In this document: positions 11,314 to 23,901 of the stretch, in pieces
Layout: every line of letters begins with the position of its first letter
Position numbering within the stretch: the stretch's first letter is position 1
Assembly: GCA_030220185.1 (NCBI GenBank)
Contig: JASPKZ010000422.1
Span: 2,057,001-2,121,000 of the forward strand
Length of the DNA stretch: 64,000 nucleotides
From: Diploptera punctata
Taxonomy: Eukaryota; Arthropoda; Insecta; Blattodea; Blaberidae
Reading direction: 5' to 3'
Program-made: the position numbers and the translations under genes
The notes under the pieces: model-generated
The model's input: only the letters and a program-made list of their open reading frames with translations
What the model was told of the DNA's origin: nothing
Database searches by the model: none

Positions 11314-14300
11314 CTTATTTTAGGGAAATAACAATGAAAATTGGAAATACAGAAAAATCTCATTAATTTAAGGAATACCCTATCATCGACTTGTAGTGGT
11401 AAACATCCTTTTAGGGTGATTGCATTTCCCTTGAAGTACTGATCTTGTTCTAACATTTATTAAAATTTTGTGTACATCTGAGCTCCCTGAAGAAAGAGTA
11501 CAAGTGTACTACGTTGCACTAGACTTGCAGCTGTGTGAGCTTTATTAAAGAATGCTGCAATTCCATAATAATTCTGAAACTATGAAAAGCAACATCGGAA
11601 GAAAGAAGCCTGTAAACCAAATTAAATGGAAGAGTGTTTGCTTCTAAATCATATTGTAATACATTCAACAAAATCATATTTTGGAAAAGAGAGTATGTAA
11701 CATGTAAACTCAAGAATGTCACACCCCCAAAAATGAAGTGTGTTCTGCTTAAACAGACTAAGGAAAAATATATTAGGGATTTGTTTCCCTTCATGAATAA
11801 AGATTCAAGGAAGTGGTATGAATATTTAATAGAAGAGGCAAAATAAGGATCTCCTGCTGAACAAACTGAAGACGAAGTGACCATCATGTGCTAAATATGA
11901 ACCACAACTTACAGTTATTATTTTGTTAACTTTCTCAAACTTTAGATTACCAATGGCTTCAAGAACTTTTATATTTAGTCAAAAACATTGAGAGAGCAAA
12001 TTTTTTGAGTTGTATTTCTAATTAGGAAAAGGTGTTAATATTTCGTTTTCTAAATGGGTTGCATTCAAAACTTATATGTGAGATTATGTAAAATAATAAA
12101 ATTTACATCTAACTTGTATGTTCATCCTAAAAAGGGTGTGCACAGAAATTAAAATAAATTACTATTATTTTAATATATTATGTTGCTACAATTTGTTTGT
12201 GTATTGTGTATATCAAGGTAGATACTCTATTTTCCAGTTTGAATGAAAGTTATGTATTAAACATTAAACCTCATTTATTTCAGATCATCACATCTTTGTT
12301 AGGGTGACGTCCTCAATTAAGAAATTATTTTAGGAAATGGGTTTCATTCAAATGCCTACTTAGTTACTGTACGCTTATAGACCTGTTAATAACTGATTTC
12401 TAAGTCATGTAAATAATATGAGAGCTTATTAATATTCTTAAGAATTTTCTTCTTACTGTTTGCATTCACATGGTTAAATATGAGAAATAAAGCTATATTA
12501 TAAGAAAAATATACAAAAATCATATATGAAGAAGCTTCTCAACCATCCCTAGCCTTTTATATTGTTAAGACTTATGTATCAATTGATTCAGTTGATATTA
12601 AAATGCAATATTAGAATCTATATATTAATACGTGAAGAAAAAACTTTGTACTCCTTTTTAAGCACATTGTGCGGACAGAGGAGTGTGATATTTGTATAAT
12701 TAAAGTTCATATAGAGAAGGAGTGCAGAAAAATAAAATTTATGTATAATATGTGTTACAAATAAATTAAATTAAACAAAATAAAATAAATTGTCTCTAAG
12801 GAATTTGTGTGTATTACTCATTCATTTTTGTATTCATTCATTTGTTTACGTTCATACTGAAAGTGCATTGTTTTAAAAAAGAAAATCGTGCAGCAGCATG
12901 TGAATTGACTCTCGCATATTTATTATTAGTGGTTTAAAAAGGCGAGTACATTTTATTATTTAAATTTAAATTAAACCCTGTCTAATCTTGGTTTCAGTAA
13001 TTTCATTACATTTTTTTTTATATTTAGATATTTGCACCTACTTCCATTATGCCTCGACACAGAGTGACAGAAAAAGAATAATAATAGGCCAAATGCAAAT
13101 TTAAATAGTATAAATAATATATAAATGTCAAATGATGCGTTATTGTTTTTTAAATATGGCTTATCCAAGTTATATCACATATTTCCTATTGTTCATATTT
13201 TTAAAATAAATTGAAAATTAATGCACAATGATGTATATTTAAAAATTTAATGAATTGTGATTGAATTTCATCCGTTGGGCGACCACTAGTATGTACCTTA
13301 ATAGCAATTCTGCTAAAATTGTCAGCAATCAATCTGGAATGCAGATCCGTCTAATTAAAACCACAAACACATATAAATAATGAAGTCAGGGTATAAGTTT
13401 GCAGAAATTCATAATATGCAAAATAAAGTAATGTATCTTAGCAGTAATTCCACTAAAAGACTCTCAGCAGAATGTACATTGTTATTTTGTATGTCATGAA
13501 TTTCTGCCTATTAATTATGTTATGTAACTTACCCAAAATATAGAACACTTCTTCAAAAACAGTCACGAGAGAGAGAAAAATTATTTCTTCAACCACTTTC
13601 AATATCAATATGGCTTTTGAGGCTTTATATTGATTTTCAAAAAGTGGGCAAAGCAATAAAATGGAAAGAAGAAAGCTTATACCATATCTGGAGTAACTCA
13701 GGAACTACTTTTTAAAACATTTAATTCCGTTACAACAAATTAAAATTTTATCACAGAATTAGAGATATCATAAAGGTAGGCATATTTACCCTATTTTATG
13801 TAGAAATCAGAATCATGCAATGAGACTAAGAACTTTTTCCTTGTCAGATCTTTTCAGTATGATTGATTCATTTATGTCAAAGGATTAGAGAGGATAAGTA
13901 AAAATAATACATTTTCACTACCACTAACAAGTTTTGGAGATCTCTGTATTTGATTATCAATTGTTGTTTAACATATTGTTTAGTGCAACATAATCCAGTA
14001 CCTAGAATCAACTAAAATCTAAAAATTACAAACATTTTTGTATGACTAGGTCAGTAAAAATTTATTAAAATTATTCGTGATTCTAAATAAATTTGTTCCA
14101 AGTTTTCCTATTTAGTTAAGATGCACTTTGGTTACATTTATTTCAATTACTTTATTGTACCTAATTTTTTTGCAATTGTTTTATAATTATCTAAAAATAA
14201 TAAATACAATTATAAATCCTCATGATTTAAATTAAAGAAGTCACTACAAGTTTTGATATATTTAACAGTATAAAGTTGCAAAGTGACAAATTTATAAAGA

Positions 14301-14459
14301 AGTAATTAAATATGTCACCAACACCAACTTCTCCCATATCGTTACAACACACTGTTTTATTAAAGGTACTGGTACTCTCTTGGGGCTGGAAATAAACATC
14401 AGTAAAACGTAATATATTGTCACACATAGAAATACATTACATAATGGAAATGGACAGTT
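9521..14459. other. Gene-free stretch
   Basis: AT-rich sequence without convincing coding potential, splice-bounded exon or recognisable repeat. It contains a short (AAT)n run at 11282-11313 and, at 10251-10273, a short sequence of more even composition. A 70-codon ORF at 11634-11846 is discussed among the rejected items. Short phrases such as 'cctaaatccgtga', 'cctaattccgtga' and 'ctaaatatgtga' recur between 9920 and 11030, perhaps relics of an old element. Confidence 0.6.
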
Positions 14460-14461
14460 AA

Positions 14462-15075
14462 TGATAAATGAGGGAGATTTTGAAGAAGTGACTGAATTCA
14501 AATACTTAATCAATAATTACAAACAGGAATGAGGTGCGCAGATAAATTAAACATAGGCTCAATTTGGAAAAGGATGCTATTATGCATACAGGGACTCTTG
14601 TCGTCCCAACTACTCTAAAAAATATTAAACTTAAAATATATAAAACTGTTTTCTGCCAGTTATATTATATGGATGTAGAAATGGACTTTTACTTTAAGGG
14701 AGGAGATAAGATTACGAGTATTTGAGAATAAAGTTCTTAGGAAAATTTTTGGACTAAAGAAAAAATGAAGAGACAGGTGAATGGAGAATGCTGTATAACA
14801 GTGAGCTATATGATCTTTATGGGAAACCAGATGTAATAAGAATAGTTAAGTCTGGTAGACTGCAATAGGCAGGACATGTGAAACAAATGGGAACTCTTTG
14901 TAGGAAAACCAGAGAGAAGGTGTCCAGTAGGTAGATCAAGAATGAGGTGGTAACCATTATTTGAGAGAAGTAAATTATACAGAGGATTAATGGAAAACAT
15001 TAGCTCAGGATAGAGATGTTTGGAGAGCTTATGTCTGTGCAGTTATGAACCTAAGGGTTCAATAGTGCTAGTGAG
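14462..15075 (+). pseudogene. Decayed LINE 3' region, 'AYVRAAMNLRV' family
   Basis: Fragments of a LINE C-terminal region follow in order across shifted frames: GDFEEVTEFKYL, LYGC, RVFENKVLRKIFG-like, RAGHV-like, GRSRMR-like and a tail equivalent to DRDVWRAYVRAAMNLRVR. The same region is readable in one frame at 40115-40303 and again at 51130-52098. Many stops and indels show it is long dead. It ends near 'gaacctaagggttcaatagtgct', the usual 3' end of this family here. Confidence 0.75.
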
Positions 15076-15284
15076 TTAGTTATGTAGGTAGGAAATATTT
15101 TATCAAATATTCATGGAAATGACACTAACAAATTAAAATAGCCATAATATATTTTATGAGGTGAGGTGTAAAGTTTATAATTGATATTTGTATTCTAATT
15201 GGTAGTTTTTATCAAACAATGCTTTTGACAGCTAAGGTGATTGAAATTTGATTGCTTTTTCATACCCAGAACTACAATATTATT

Positions 15285-15440
15285 CAGAGGCCTCTTATTC
15301 CAGGGTTCAAGTTCTTTTATATGCTTTTGAAGGAAGGTATTACTCAAAAATCTTACACCCTTAAAAAAATACATCATGGCAAGGTTTCAACTTGCAAACC
15401 TTGGAACCACTAGTCCACTAGGGAACTGTCAATCATTTTA
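15285..15440 (-). mobile_element. tRNA-derived SINE (57.7-kb family)
   Basis: On the minus strand 'tagtggttccaaggtttgca' precedes 'aagttgaaaccttgcc', matching in order the better preserved copy at 57640-57850. The copy is degraded. 18420-18620 and 40640-40770 are the other copies. Confidence 0.55.
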
Positions 15441-15869
15441 TGCCAAAAAAAATCTGTAATTTTTAACTGTAAGGCAAATCTGTCATTTAGACTATAGGGA
15501 AGACTCGATAGATTGGATAACCCTCACTACCTGCCTGCTGCACTGTGACCCGCCTCACTCCACTCCACTCTTAATCAAGAGTCCATCTGCTCTGTAAAGT
15601 AGGTTGCCATTTCTGGATTCTGGCATCAATATCTGTGCCTTGCAGTTAAAAATGTCACTATGTTTGAATATAAATAATTTTGAAGCATGGTTAAAGAAGC
15701 AGCAAAGTAGTGATGACTAGGGTCATAGCCCTTTCTCTCTACAAATAAACTAAATTGAATAAAATTTGAAACAAGAGATATATTAAAGCTTGCAGGAAAT
15801 GCCTAATGCAATAAAAACTACACATAAGAAAAATAAGGATGAAATAGCATTAAGAGCTGGATTTGTAAA

Positions 15870-16180
15870 TATGCACTTCACCTCATATTTTGTTTTTTTA
15901 CCAGGACATGTTTCAGCGAAGCATCATCACCATTATCGAGTACAATCTGAATGTTATGTTGAGTCTTGTATATGTTTGCCCTCTGGCGGTGCTCAGACAA
16001 ATTTAATGAATAAATCATTTTCATGAGGTCTATTACAAGAGGGAAACATTCAATACAAAGAAGTTGGATTCTAGTTCAGAATGACGATGATGCTTTGTTC
16101 GAGTGTATCCAGGTGAGAAAACAAGTTGTATCTAGCTCTTCATAATAAACCTCATAGTGTTGTTATTTCTTAACAATTTT
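15870..16180. mobile_element. Small inverted PLE unit
   Basis: The left side has 'cttcacctcatattttg...ccaggacatgtttcagcgaa', the reverse of a PLE 3' terminus. The right side ends in 'aataaacctcatagtgttgttatttc', matching the PLE 3' extension seen elsewhere. Arms facing each other share 'gcatcatc' and 'gatgatgc'. A minus-strand stretch near 15980-16025 reads ENDLFIKFV, a relic of the PLE C-terminal tail (compare ENDL and ECDLISKF in other copies). No target duplication was found. Confidence 0.6.
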
Positions 16181-16439
16181 GTTAATAAGTGCACCACATC
16201 TTTTGTTTCCAATTATTTATTAAACACTTAAAGCAAACTATATTGCCTAGAATTTTCTGGATGATCATCATTTAAATAATTTTTTTTTAAATTCTGAATA
16301 GTATATAAATTTGTTTGATAAGTGAAAATTTCTTGTAAAAGAGAAAGAATTTCCTACATTAAAAAATGAAATCACAGTGTTTATGTTTTTCTATAACATA
16401 CAGTAACTTAAATAAATTTGGATAATATTAATTTGAAAA

Positions 16440-16500
16440 GAAAAATTAACACTTGAACTTGGACTTGAACCCGACCTCTGGTTCTATTCATCAACATTTT
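16440..16500 (-). mobile_element. tRNA-like SINE 3' part
   Basis: Minus-strand 'gaaccagaggtcgggttcaa' has a B-box-like 'gggttcaagtcc', followed by a T-rich tail 'taatttttcttttc'. The same kind of tail follows the tRNA-like units at 17340-17410 and 49627-49700. Confidence 0.45.
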
Positions 16501-16589
16501 GTTTCCTCATAAACACGTCTGAAGGCAGATGACATTACCAATACCAACAGGCGGCTTCTATTCAAGAAGTATTTTTAATGACTATTTAA

Positions 16590-17195
16590 CTCATTCCGCA
16601 AATGCTAGTCAATGACCAATCATGTTTCAATGAATTTTGTTTTACAACCAATGACAGTCGTGTTTCACCTCGCTCTTTATCAATTTCTCTTTATCAGCTC
16701 CTGCTTTTGTGATAAAGAAAGCTCCTCCTTTTTAATGTTCTGAACAGGACAGAACATTATTTTTCTCCAACAAATACATTGAATATAGTAAATAATGAAC
16801 AGATTCCTTGATTTTACTGAGTTTAAAAAAAAATGAATAACCCGTAATGTTGATTATGATATATAGTTTGATGTGTTTTATTATTTTTCCACTTGGGTAC
16901 ATTCTTACAATATTGTGATTTTATTTGGCAATAAATAATATGATCTAGTTGCAGTGAATGAACATAACCTCACATTTCTGATTTGTTTTCAAACATCGCC
17001 GTTTACATTAAATACGTAAATATTTTAAAATAACTTTAGTTGAACAATGATTTGTGAGTAAACAGCTTAATTGTATTTGTTAAATAGTCCTAACAAATGC
17101 CACTCTTGATTTCCAAATTCTCTAAATAAATTCACTCCTCACTTCATGAGTCGTGAATTTATTGATAATTTGGAAATTACTCGTGGCATTACTTA
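16590..17195 (+). repeat. Hairpin-ended dispersed repeat, copy 1
   Basis: About 600 bp shared with 55660-56163, from 'agtcaatgaccaatcatgtt' to a terminal palindrome. The palindrome, about 17097-17195, has arms 'aatgccactcttgatttcca' and its near reverse complement ending 'ctcgtggcatt', around a short 'ctcctcacttcatgagtcg' loop. No ORF is present. I cannot place it in a known superfamily. Confidence 0.7.
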
Positions 17196-17199
17196 TGAT

Positions 17200-17740
17200 A
17201 ATTTTACACTACCTTTTTAAACAATAAAGCTTAATATTTTGATGTTATATTTTTTATTTAGCGCCATCTATCTGTTTTCGGATGATTAGAGAATTGTGTA
17301 TCAGGAAAGAGATGTTGACATTTGTATCGTGTCTTGAATGGTGTAATGAACTGGTGCATAGGACCAGAGGTCTGGGGTTGAAGCATTAATTTTTCTTTTT
17401 TTCAAAATAATATTGCCCAGTATTGGAAAGTATAATATTAAAAAATATGTATACTATAAAAATTTTAAGCTTTACCACTTAAAAAGGTAGTGTAAAATTC
17501 TCATTAAAATTATTTCTTGAATAGAAACCATCCATTGTCTATTGGTAGCATCGTCTATCTGCCTTCGGGCGATTAGAGAATTGTAAAGAAATGATAACGT
17601 TTGTATTGTGCCTTGAATGGTGTAATGGATTGCATATTGGTTGATTAGAACCATAGGTCCATGCAGTTCAAACAACCAATTTTTTTTCAAAATAATATTT
17701 TCCAATATTGGAAAGTATTAATATTAAAAAAAAAAAATAT
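17200..17740 (+). mobile_element. Two tandem SINE-like units with palindromic flank
   Basis: Two related blocks follow each other, about 17255-17450 and 17545-17730. Both contain 'gattagagaattgt', 'ttgaatggtgtaatg', a B-box-like 'gaccagaggtctggggttga' or its relic, then 'ttcaaaataatatt'. The first block is flanked by inverted copies of 'aattttacactacctttt' (17210-17228 and, reversed, about 17483-17505). So the first unit lies within a fold-back structure. Confidence 0.5.
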
Positions 17741-18419
17741 AACATCAATTGTTTGGATAACTTCAAAAATTTATATTTAAAAACTCCAAAACTCACTAAT
17801 ATGCGGTTAAGAACCTGTTACAATATAGATTTGTAGTAATGAAAGAAAATAGTTAAAATATAATATGGATCAATATGGATGTGGGAAAAAGAATCTCAAT
17901 TTACATTTGTTACAAATACAATGCATGTCAAATTTCAACATTTTGATTTTTTATAGTAAACTGTTATGCTGTCATATAAAATAAGTACAAAAAACACTCT
18001 AAAAATGACATTGGAAATGAAATTGAAAGGAATATAATCATGGGGACATAGAGGACAGGAAAAAAAAAAAAGTTTCTGGTAACAGGTATAATTAAAAAAA
18101 AACAAAGGGGAAAAAAATGTAAAATGGAAAACAAGAATTCTCAAATCACTGGCTTAACAATAAAATCTAGAGCATAATAAAGACTTTCAACTAGTGTTTG
18201 AGTGACACTTAGTGATACTATTAAAATAGTTGGGGGACACACATGAGATATTAAATTAAATATATATATATAAAACATTAGATGGGAATCACAAGGAAGG
18301 AGATATAAAATAATCAAGTTGGGTGAAAGGGATGGAATATGATTCTGGAAAGTAAGGAGTAAGAAATTCAGGAAATTGATCAGTGGAATTACTAAAAACT
18401 GGCTCATCAAGATTGGGCT

Positions 18420-18620
18420 TGAAAAACCTAACAAATTTTATTCAGAGGTTTGAGGTTCTTTTATGTGCAATAAATTTACGATATGGGTCCCATGGCTTTA
18501 TTTCCCTTCTGAGAGAAATCATACTCAGGATCCCGAACATAAAAAAATCAATGATCCCAGCTGTATTTGAACTTGCCAACTTTAGAAAGAGAGGAAATGG
18601 TAAATAGTAGACAGACTTAA
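18420..18620 (-). mobile_element. tRNA-derived SINE (57.7-kb family)
   Basis: It shares 'gggtcccatggctttatttc' and 'gatcccagctgtatttgaac' (a reversed B box) with the copy at 57640-57850. No intact head is visible. Confidence 0.5.
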
Positions 18621-20820
18621 TCCAGTAAAAAAAAGGCTGAAGATAGGAATGACTGTTCCTGTGCTGTGATGAACAGGAAGTGTATGAGATGGAACCTTAT
18701 AATGTTAATTCCCATCATAAGTGTTATGAAAGACTAATCCAGTTGTATTATTAAGCCAATGAAATGAAGCATTTGAAGAGCTCAACTATAATGTAACATA
18801 AATATTTTAATAAACAAAAATATTTCATTTATTGCACAGACACACACTTTCCATTTTGTATTTATTTACAGTAAAACCTCTTTATAAGACTTTCAATGAT
18901 AACATTTCATCACATTTAACACATCCTCTCCTCTCTCCAATCTGTCTAATATATGTAACCAATGCTCAGGATTTGGTGATATTATCTGAATGTATGTTCT
19001 AAGTTTGGCATTCCGTACTCATGTTCTCATATGCAAAGTGGGCAGTTTGGAGTGGCGATACATCAATTCTATGTTCAGATGGCCACAGGTGGCTTTTGAG
19101 TAATTCTTGAATTATATTTAAGAGTCTGTGCAAACTGCCATTTAGAGTCACTTTCAAGCATAAATAGAATTTACTTCCTTTTTGTGACACATTTGATTGA
19201 TTCATTTATGGAATCTATACAATTGTTTTTTTGATTTGAGTTCATTTCTTTGCCAACATATCATTACCACGATGTGTGCTGACTCCACTGAAAGGTTTTT
19301 TTCCCTAGTTTTTTTAAAAATTTGTTTAATTATCTATTTAATAAGTGTGAACTAAACAAACAAAACCATCTTTAAATATTTAAAAATAATGAAAACAAAA
19401 CTAGCTTTATGCTTACTAAAACGTGTGTGCTCCAATGCCACCTCCTGCACTTTTGTGCTTCAGGTTCTGCACTAGGCAGATAGATGGCATTAAAGTGTTT
19501 TATTTTCAATTCACACTACTTTGACAGACCCTTTAGGTGGATGATGTGTACAGATGAAGTGAATGCAAGTGTGGGAAAAAGTACGAGAGGGAAATCCAAC
19601 CTAACACACCCACAAATAAAGGAACAGTCATATGTCACGCATCAGTGTGGTTTATTTCTATTGATGGACTTGGAACTAGCACGACCGCAGAGAGACTGAA
19701 AGGTTCAGTTAATACAATCCCACATGACGGAATATGCTGCATAAGACATTCCTCGTGGTTGCTTTCTTCTGAGCTGTGGACTGTACTTGTATTGTATACA
19801 GAGAGGTGTTAGGAGGAGTGTATATTTAAGTTTAAGTGGGTGTGTTGTAGAATGCAATAAACTATCTAAAGCACTTCCACCTTCGCTATAATTGTTGCCT
19901 TCAAATCACTTTTACTGATGCATAACTGTTATTTATGCAATGTAAAGTGACTGGTTTGCATAATGGTCCCTTGCGGAGTCTTATAATGAGGTTTCAACAT
20001 CAATGTTTTTGTTAAAAACTCAACTAGCCTAATTTCAATAAAGCTCATCTTAAAAAAGTACTTGTTTTTCTACAATTAAACAATGAAATTCAGAATAATG
20101 ACACAAAATCATTTACATATGTGCATGACAACATTCTGTTGTTATTATATTCAGAATGTATAAAATTGTATTGTCTTAATACATAAAACTTGTTATATTG
20201 CTTCTACTATATTTACAATTACATGATATGGCATCTCATCAGCTTATCTACAATAACATGGTCTATTTGCCTTTTGAAATTTAAAAAAAATATAACAATA
20301 AAAATTAATTTTGTCAACAATTTAAAATGCTTTTATCTTATCCCAGCAACATCATGTATTATTAATCAATGAGTTTTCATTTGTTAAAGAAAATAGGCAT
20401 GCCTAGCAACCAATAAATGTATTATTATTATTGTGGCAATTTATCTGAATCATTGGTGTTGTCCAATGCCACAGAATATAAAAAAAAAAACTAAGAAATT
20501 ATAAAACTGAAAACTTCAACATAAAATTTACTATATGTATTGATATATTGAAAATGTAATACATTAGATGTAAAGTCAAGTAATATGTTGTCCATTCTGT
20601 AAATGGCGACTGAATAATTATAATTTCTATTTCTATTAATCTATTGGACAATTCTCTAGTTAATTGTTATGCAATGTTAACATAGCAACTATAGTGCATT
20701 CTCTTGAAGGTTGCAGTACTGAATTATTCTTCTGCTACAAATTGAAACAAAGGATGCCAAATGAAAGCAAATATTTCAATCAGCTGACAAATAGATATTG
20801 ACATAAACACAAAGTGTATT
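18621..20820. other. No gene recognised; composition shift at 19.4-19.9 kb
   Basis: Mostly AT-rich sequence. Between about 19420 and 19890 the base composition is clearly more balanced, and several short phrases look non-repetitive. I found no splice-bounded open exon there, and no second copy in the window. It may be an unrecognised repeat or regulatory sequence. Confidence 0.4.
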
Positions 20821-20829
20821 CAACATTTC

Positions 20830-21243
20830 TTCTTCTTCTTCCTTCCAAGTATTAGGCCAAGGCCTGTTACGATCCTATAGAAAATTTTCCCTCCAGCGTA
20901 AATAGTTTGATCCTTCCGGAAAATTCTCATATAAGATTTGAAAGCATAATAATAGTCCCTTCGATTGGTTGCTGGCCAAAAGAAGGCAAGACCAGTGATG
21001 GCCTCTGGTCAGGCTTTTCTGGAGAAGAAAAGAAAATAAAGGAAAGAAGAAATGGAAGAAAGGAAAGACTCCCTAGCCCTCGGATGCCCTAATAGCGTCG
21101 GAGTCGAAAAAAACAAGAGTAAACCAAGAGAGGTTAGATAGTAAAGTTAAAAGAGTGCAAAACACAAGTAAGTGGAAGAAATGTTTTGCTTAGCTTGGGC
21201 ACCTTGTGGTCGCCATCCACATATCCTCTAGATGAGGACCCCT
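20830..21243 (-). mobile_element. LINE-derived short element, full-length copy (5' end joined to 3' tail)
   Basis: Read on the minus strand, the element starts 'tcaggggtcctcatctagag', runs through about 350 bp including 'ccagaaaagcctgaccagag' and 'gccagcaaccaatcgaaggg', then joins 'ggagggaaaattttctatag' and 'gtaacaggccttggcctaat', the 3' tail of the LINE seen at 31587-32625, and ends in a GAA-rich tail. No reverse transcriptase is present. It therefore has the layout of a short internally deleted element mobilised by its LINE parent. Flanks share 'aacatttc' (20822-20829 and 21245-21252). Confidence 0.8.
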
Positions 21244-21252
21244 GAACATTTC

Positions 21253-21471
21253 TTCTTCTTCCTTCCAAGTATTAGGCCGAGACCTGTTACGATCCTATAG
21301 AAAATTTTCCCTTATGGGAAATTCTCGTATAAGACTTGAAAGCATAATAATAGTCCCTTCGATTGGTTGCTGGCCAAAGGAAGGCAAGACCAGTGATGGG
21401 GCTGCCATCTTATAGCCTCTGGTCAGGCTTTTCTGGAGAAGAAAAGAAAATAAAGGAAAGAAGAAATGGAT
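21253..21471 (-). mobile_element. LINE-derived short element, 5'-truncated copy
   Basis: A second copy of the 20830-21243 element, in the same orientation and immediately next to it, missing the first ~190 bp. Flanked by 'tgaacattt' at 21243-21251 and 21471-21479. It retains a minus-strand ORF beginning MAAPSLVLPSFGQQPIEG, which may be the start of the parent LINE's protein. Confidence 0.8.
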
Positions 21472-22136
21472 GAACATTTAATTATTATAATGTGTTCATT
21501 TCTTTCAACAAACGGACATAATCATCTCAATCAATCAGAAATGCATGTCACTCCTATTTATCACCCCTGTAATTTTAATTAGTGTCACCAACTCAGCAAT
21601 TTTGAAAATTCTGAGTCATAACCATTTGAAAGTTATTAATATTTTCTCATTGCTCCTAATACAGTGTTTGAAGTTAAAAGTAAATTAAATTAATTGTTAT
21701 CCATTCATTCACACAGGTTATTTAACTACTATTTAATTTCAAAGTGATTTATTTTGATGTTTATGTATGGAATATTTTTCAAATGTGCAGACTAATTATA
21801 CCATTAGTCAGTCAGCTCATGACCTTCAGACATTTTGTTGTTATATACTACAACCTAAAAGAGTAAATACACTATAATAAACAATTTGGGTTGTTTTGGA
21901 GAATATTTATTACAACATAATCATACTTTTACATATTATGTAATGATATGACATTCTAAAATAAAGAAAATAATTATAAGTTGTTAAGATAAGATAAAAC
22001 ATTAAATACTTCTTGCAGCTAAAAGACCATCATTTGCCTGTGAAAAATTATAATACAAATTATTCAAAAAGCAGTATAATTTAACCACTTGTATTATAAA
22101 TAATTACTTCTGGCAATAGTCGAGTGGGACAGCCCT

Positions 22137-22138
<2 letters not shown>

Positions 22139-22167
<29 letters not shown>
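22139..22167. repeat. (TA)n microsatellite
   Basis: Uninterrupted TA repeat. Confidence 0.9.
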
Positions 22168-22171
<4 letters not shown>

Positions 22172-22620
22172 GTACAGTATTTTATTTTTCCTGTTATTTC
22201 AATATGGCATTAGAATATGATTTTGCTTAAAAAGTTAACAAAACTAACTCACCCTAACCTTTAAATATTGTGCGATTTTTTTATGAGTAATTTAACTGGA
22301 GTAGGTGATTAGGCTGTGTTAGCTTTTTGTTAGCTTTTTAAGGAAGCGGTGGTTAACTGCACTACTATTTTATGTAAGCAGTACTGGCTCCTTTGTGTTC
22401 AATAATCAATTATTGTCAATACAAACATCAAAATCAATTAAAATCCGTTTGATATAATAACGACACAATTAAGAACAAGAGGTATCATCCAACTTGACTA
22501 TTACACTACTTTCAATGCCTTTGTTAAAAGTATGTTCTTTTTTCTATTATTTTTCATGACAAAAAAGTCATCTTTCTCAAAATGTTTGTTACTTCTCATT
22601 ATAGCAACATAAATAAGTGA

Positions 22621-23889
22621 TTATATTATTTTTGGTCTGGACATCTTACCTCAATATTAATGTTGATTTGTTCTTGGACATGTTTCAAAACAATTCTCTG
22701 TTTTATCTTCAGCTTTCCCAGACTGGTTTTATTTATGTTGCATTATGTTGCACCACCTGGATGTCGATGTCAGCTCCATCCTGTGGTTGGCCAAAGAACC
22801 TCCAAACAAGGTCACCCTCCATCGGAATATCAAAATTCATAACTCTGTTTCTGTTCTTCTGAATATAAATTTTTTCCCAAATAGTCAGCTCGTTTGTATT
22901 TTCTAACTGTTTTAATAATTTAGTGTCTGAATTAATATTATGTTTTTCAGACCAAACATGAGCAGCAACTGCAGATTTTTCAATTTCTCCATTTTTAATA
23001 TTTCTTATGTGTTCTTTGGTTCTAATTTTTAGGTTTCTTTTTGTTTTCCTATATATATCTTTTCACAACCCATGCATTCAATTGATATATTCCTGACTTT
23101 TTATTTTTATCAGTTTTTTCATTTTTGTTGGTTTTTATTAGTTTATTTAAACTGTAGTTATTTTTTGGTGCTAATTTAATATTAAACTTCTCAAATATAT
23201 TTTGAAATTTATTATGTACCCAGGGGTGATATGTGAATTTCCTATATTTCAAAATATCAAAATTTCAAAATATATTTGAGAAGTTTAATATTAAATTAGC
23301 ACCAAAAAATAACTACAGTTTAAATAAACTAATAAAAACCAACAAAAATGAAAAAACTGATAAAAATAAAAAGTCAGGAATATATCAAATTGAATGCATG
23401 GGTTGTGAAAAGATATATATAGGGAAAACAAAAAGAAACCTAAAAATTAGAACCAAAGAACACATAAGAAATATTAAAAATGGAGAAATTGAAAAATCTG
23501 CAGTTGCTGCTCATGTTTGGTCTGAAAAACATAATATTAATTCAGACACTAAATTATTAAAACAGTTAGAAAATACAAACGAGCTGACTATTTGGGAAAA
23601 AATTTATATTCAGAAGAACAGAAACAGAGTTATGAATTTTGATATTCCGATGGAGGGTGACCTTGTTTGGAGGTTCTTTGGCCAACCACAGGATGGAGCT
23701 GACATCGACATCCAGGTGGTGCAACATAATGCAACATAAATAAAACCAGTCTGGGAAAGCTGAAGATAAAACAGAGAATTGTTTTGAAACATGTCCAAGA
23801 ACAAATCAACATTAATATTGAGGTAAGATGTCCAGACCAAAAATAATATAATTAAAATAACCTCAAAATATAACTTCCTAAAATTAAAT
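22621..23889. mobile_element. PLE inverted pair, family A, with 12-bp target duplication
   Basis: Two 5'-truncated PLE copies lie head to head: left arm on minus (about 22621-23254), right arm on plus (about 23258-23889), nearly identical to each other. Each encodes the C-terminal GIY-YIG endonuclease region. Outer ends carry the reversed and forward 'acatcttacctcaatattaa' terminus. Only the right end has the extra ~35 bp 'aaaataacctcaaaatataa'. ATAAATAAGTGA occurs at 22609-22620 and 23890-23901 exactly, so this pair entered as one insertion. A one-sided extension next to inverted terminal repeats is known for Penelope elements. Confidence 0.9.
23233..23739 (+). pseudogene. PLE GIY-YIG endonuclease domain, truncated
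   Basis: Open 168-codon frame in the right arm of the family A pair. It contains the linker KNEKTDKNKKSG, then IYQIECMGCEKIYIGKTKRN (the GIY-YIG motif region with its Cys-containing insert, as usual for PLEs), RTKEHIRNIKNGEIEKSAVA, AAHVWSEKHNI, and ELTIWEKIYIQKNRNRVMNF. The reverse transcriptase half is absent because the copy is 5'-truncated, and the N-terminal Met is only an accident of the junction. The left arm holds the same domain on minus with a one-base lesion. Unlikely to be expressed as a functional protein. Confidence 0.85.
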
Positions 23890-23901
23890 ATAAATAAGTG
23901 A

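Noticed and set aside
11634..11846. 70-codon plus-strand ORF ending ...DSRKWYEYLIEEAK
   Set aside because: Somewhat protein-like but no recognisable family motif, no supporting splice sites and no second copy; ORFs of this length are expected by chance here.
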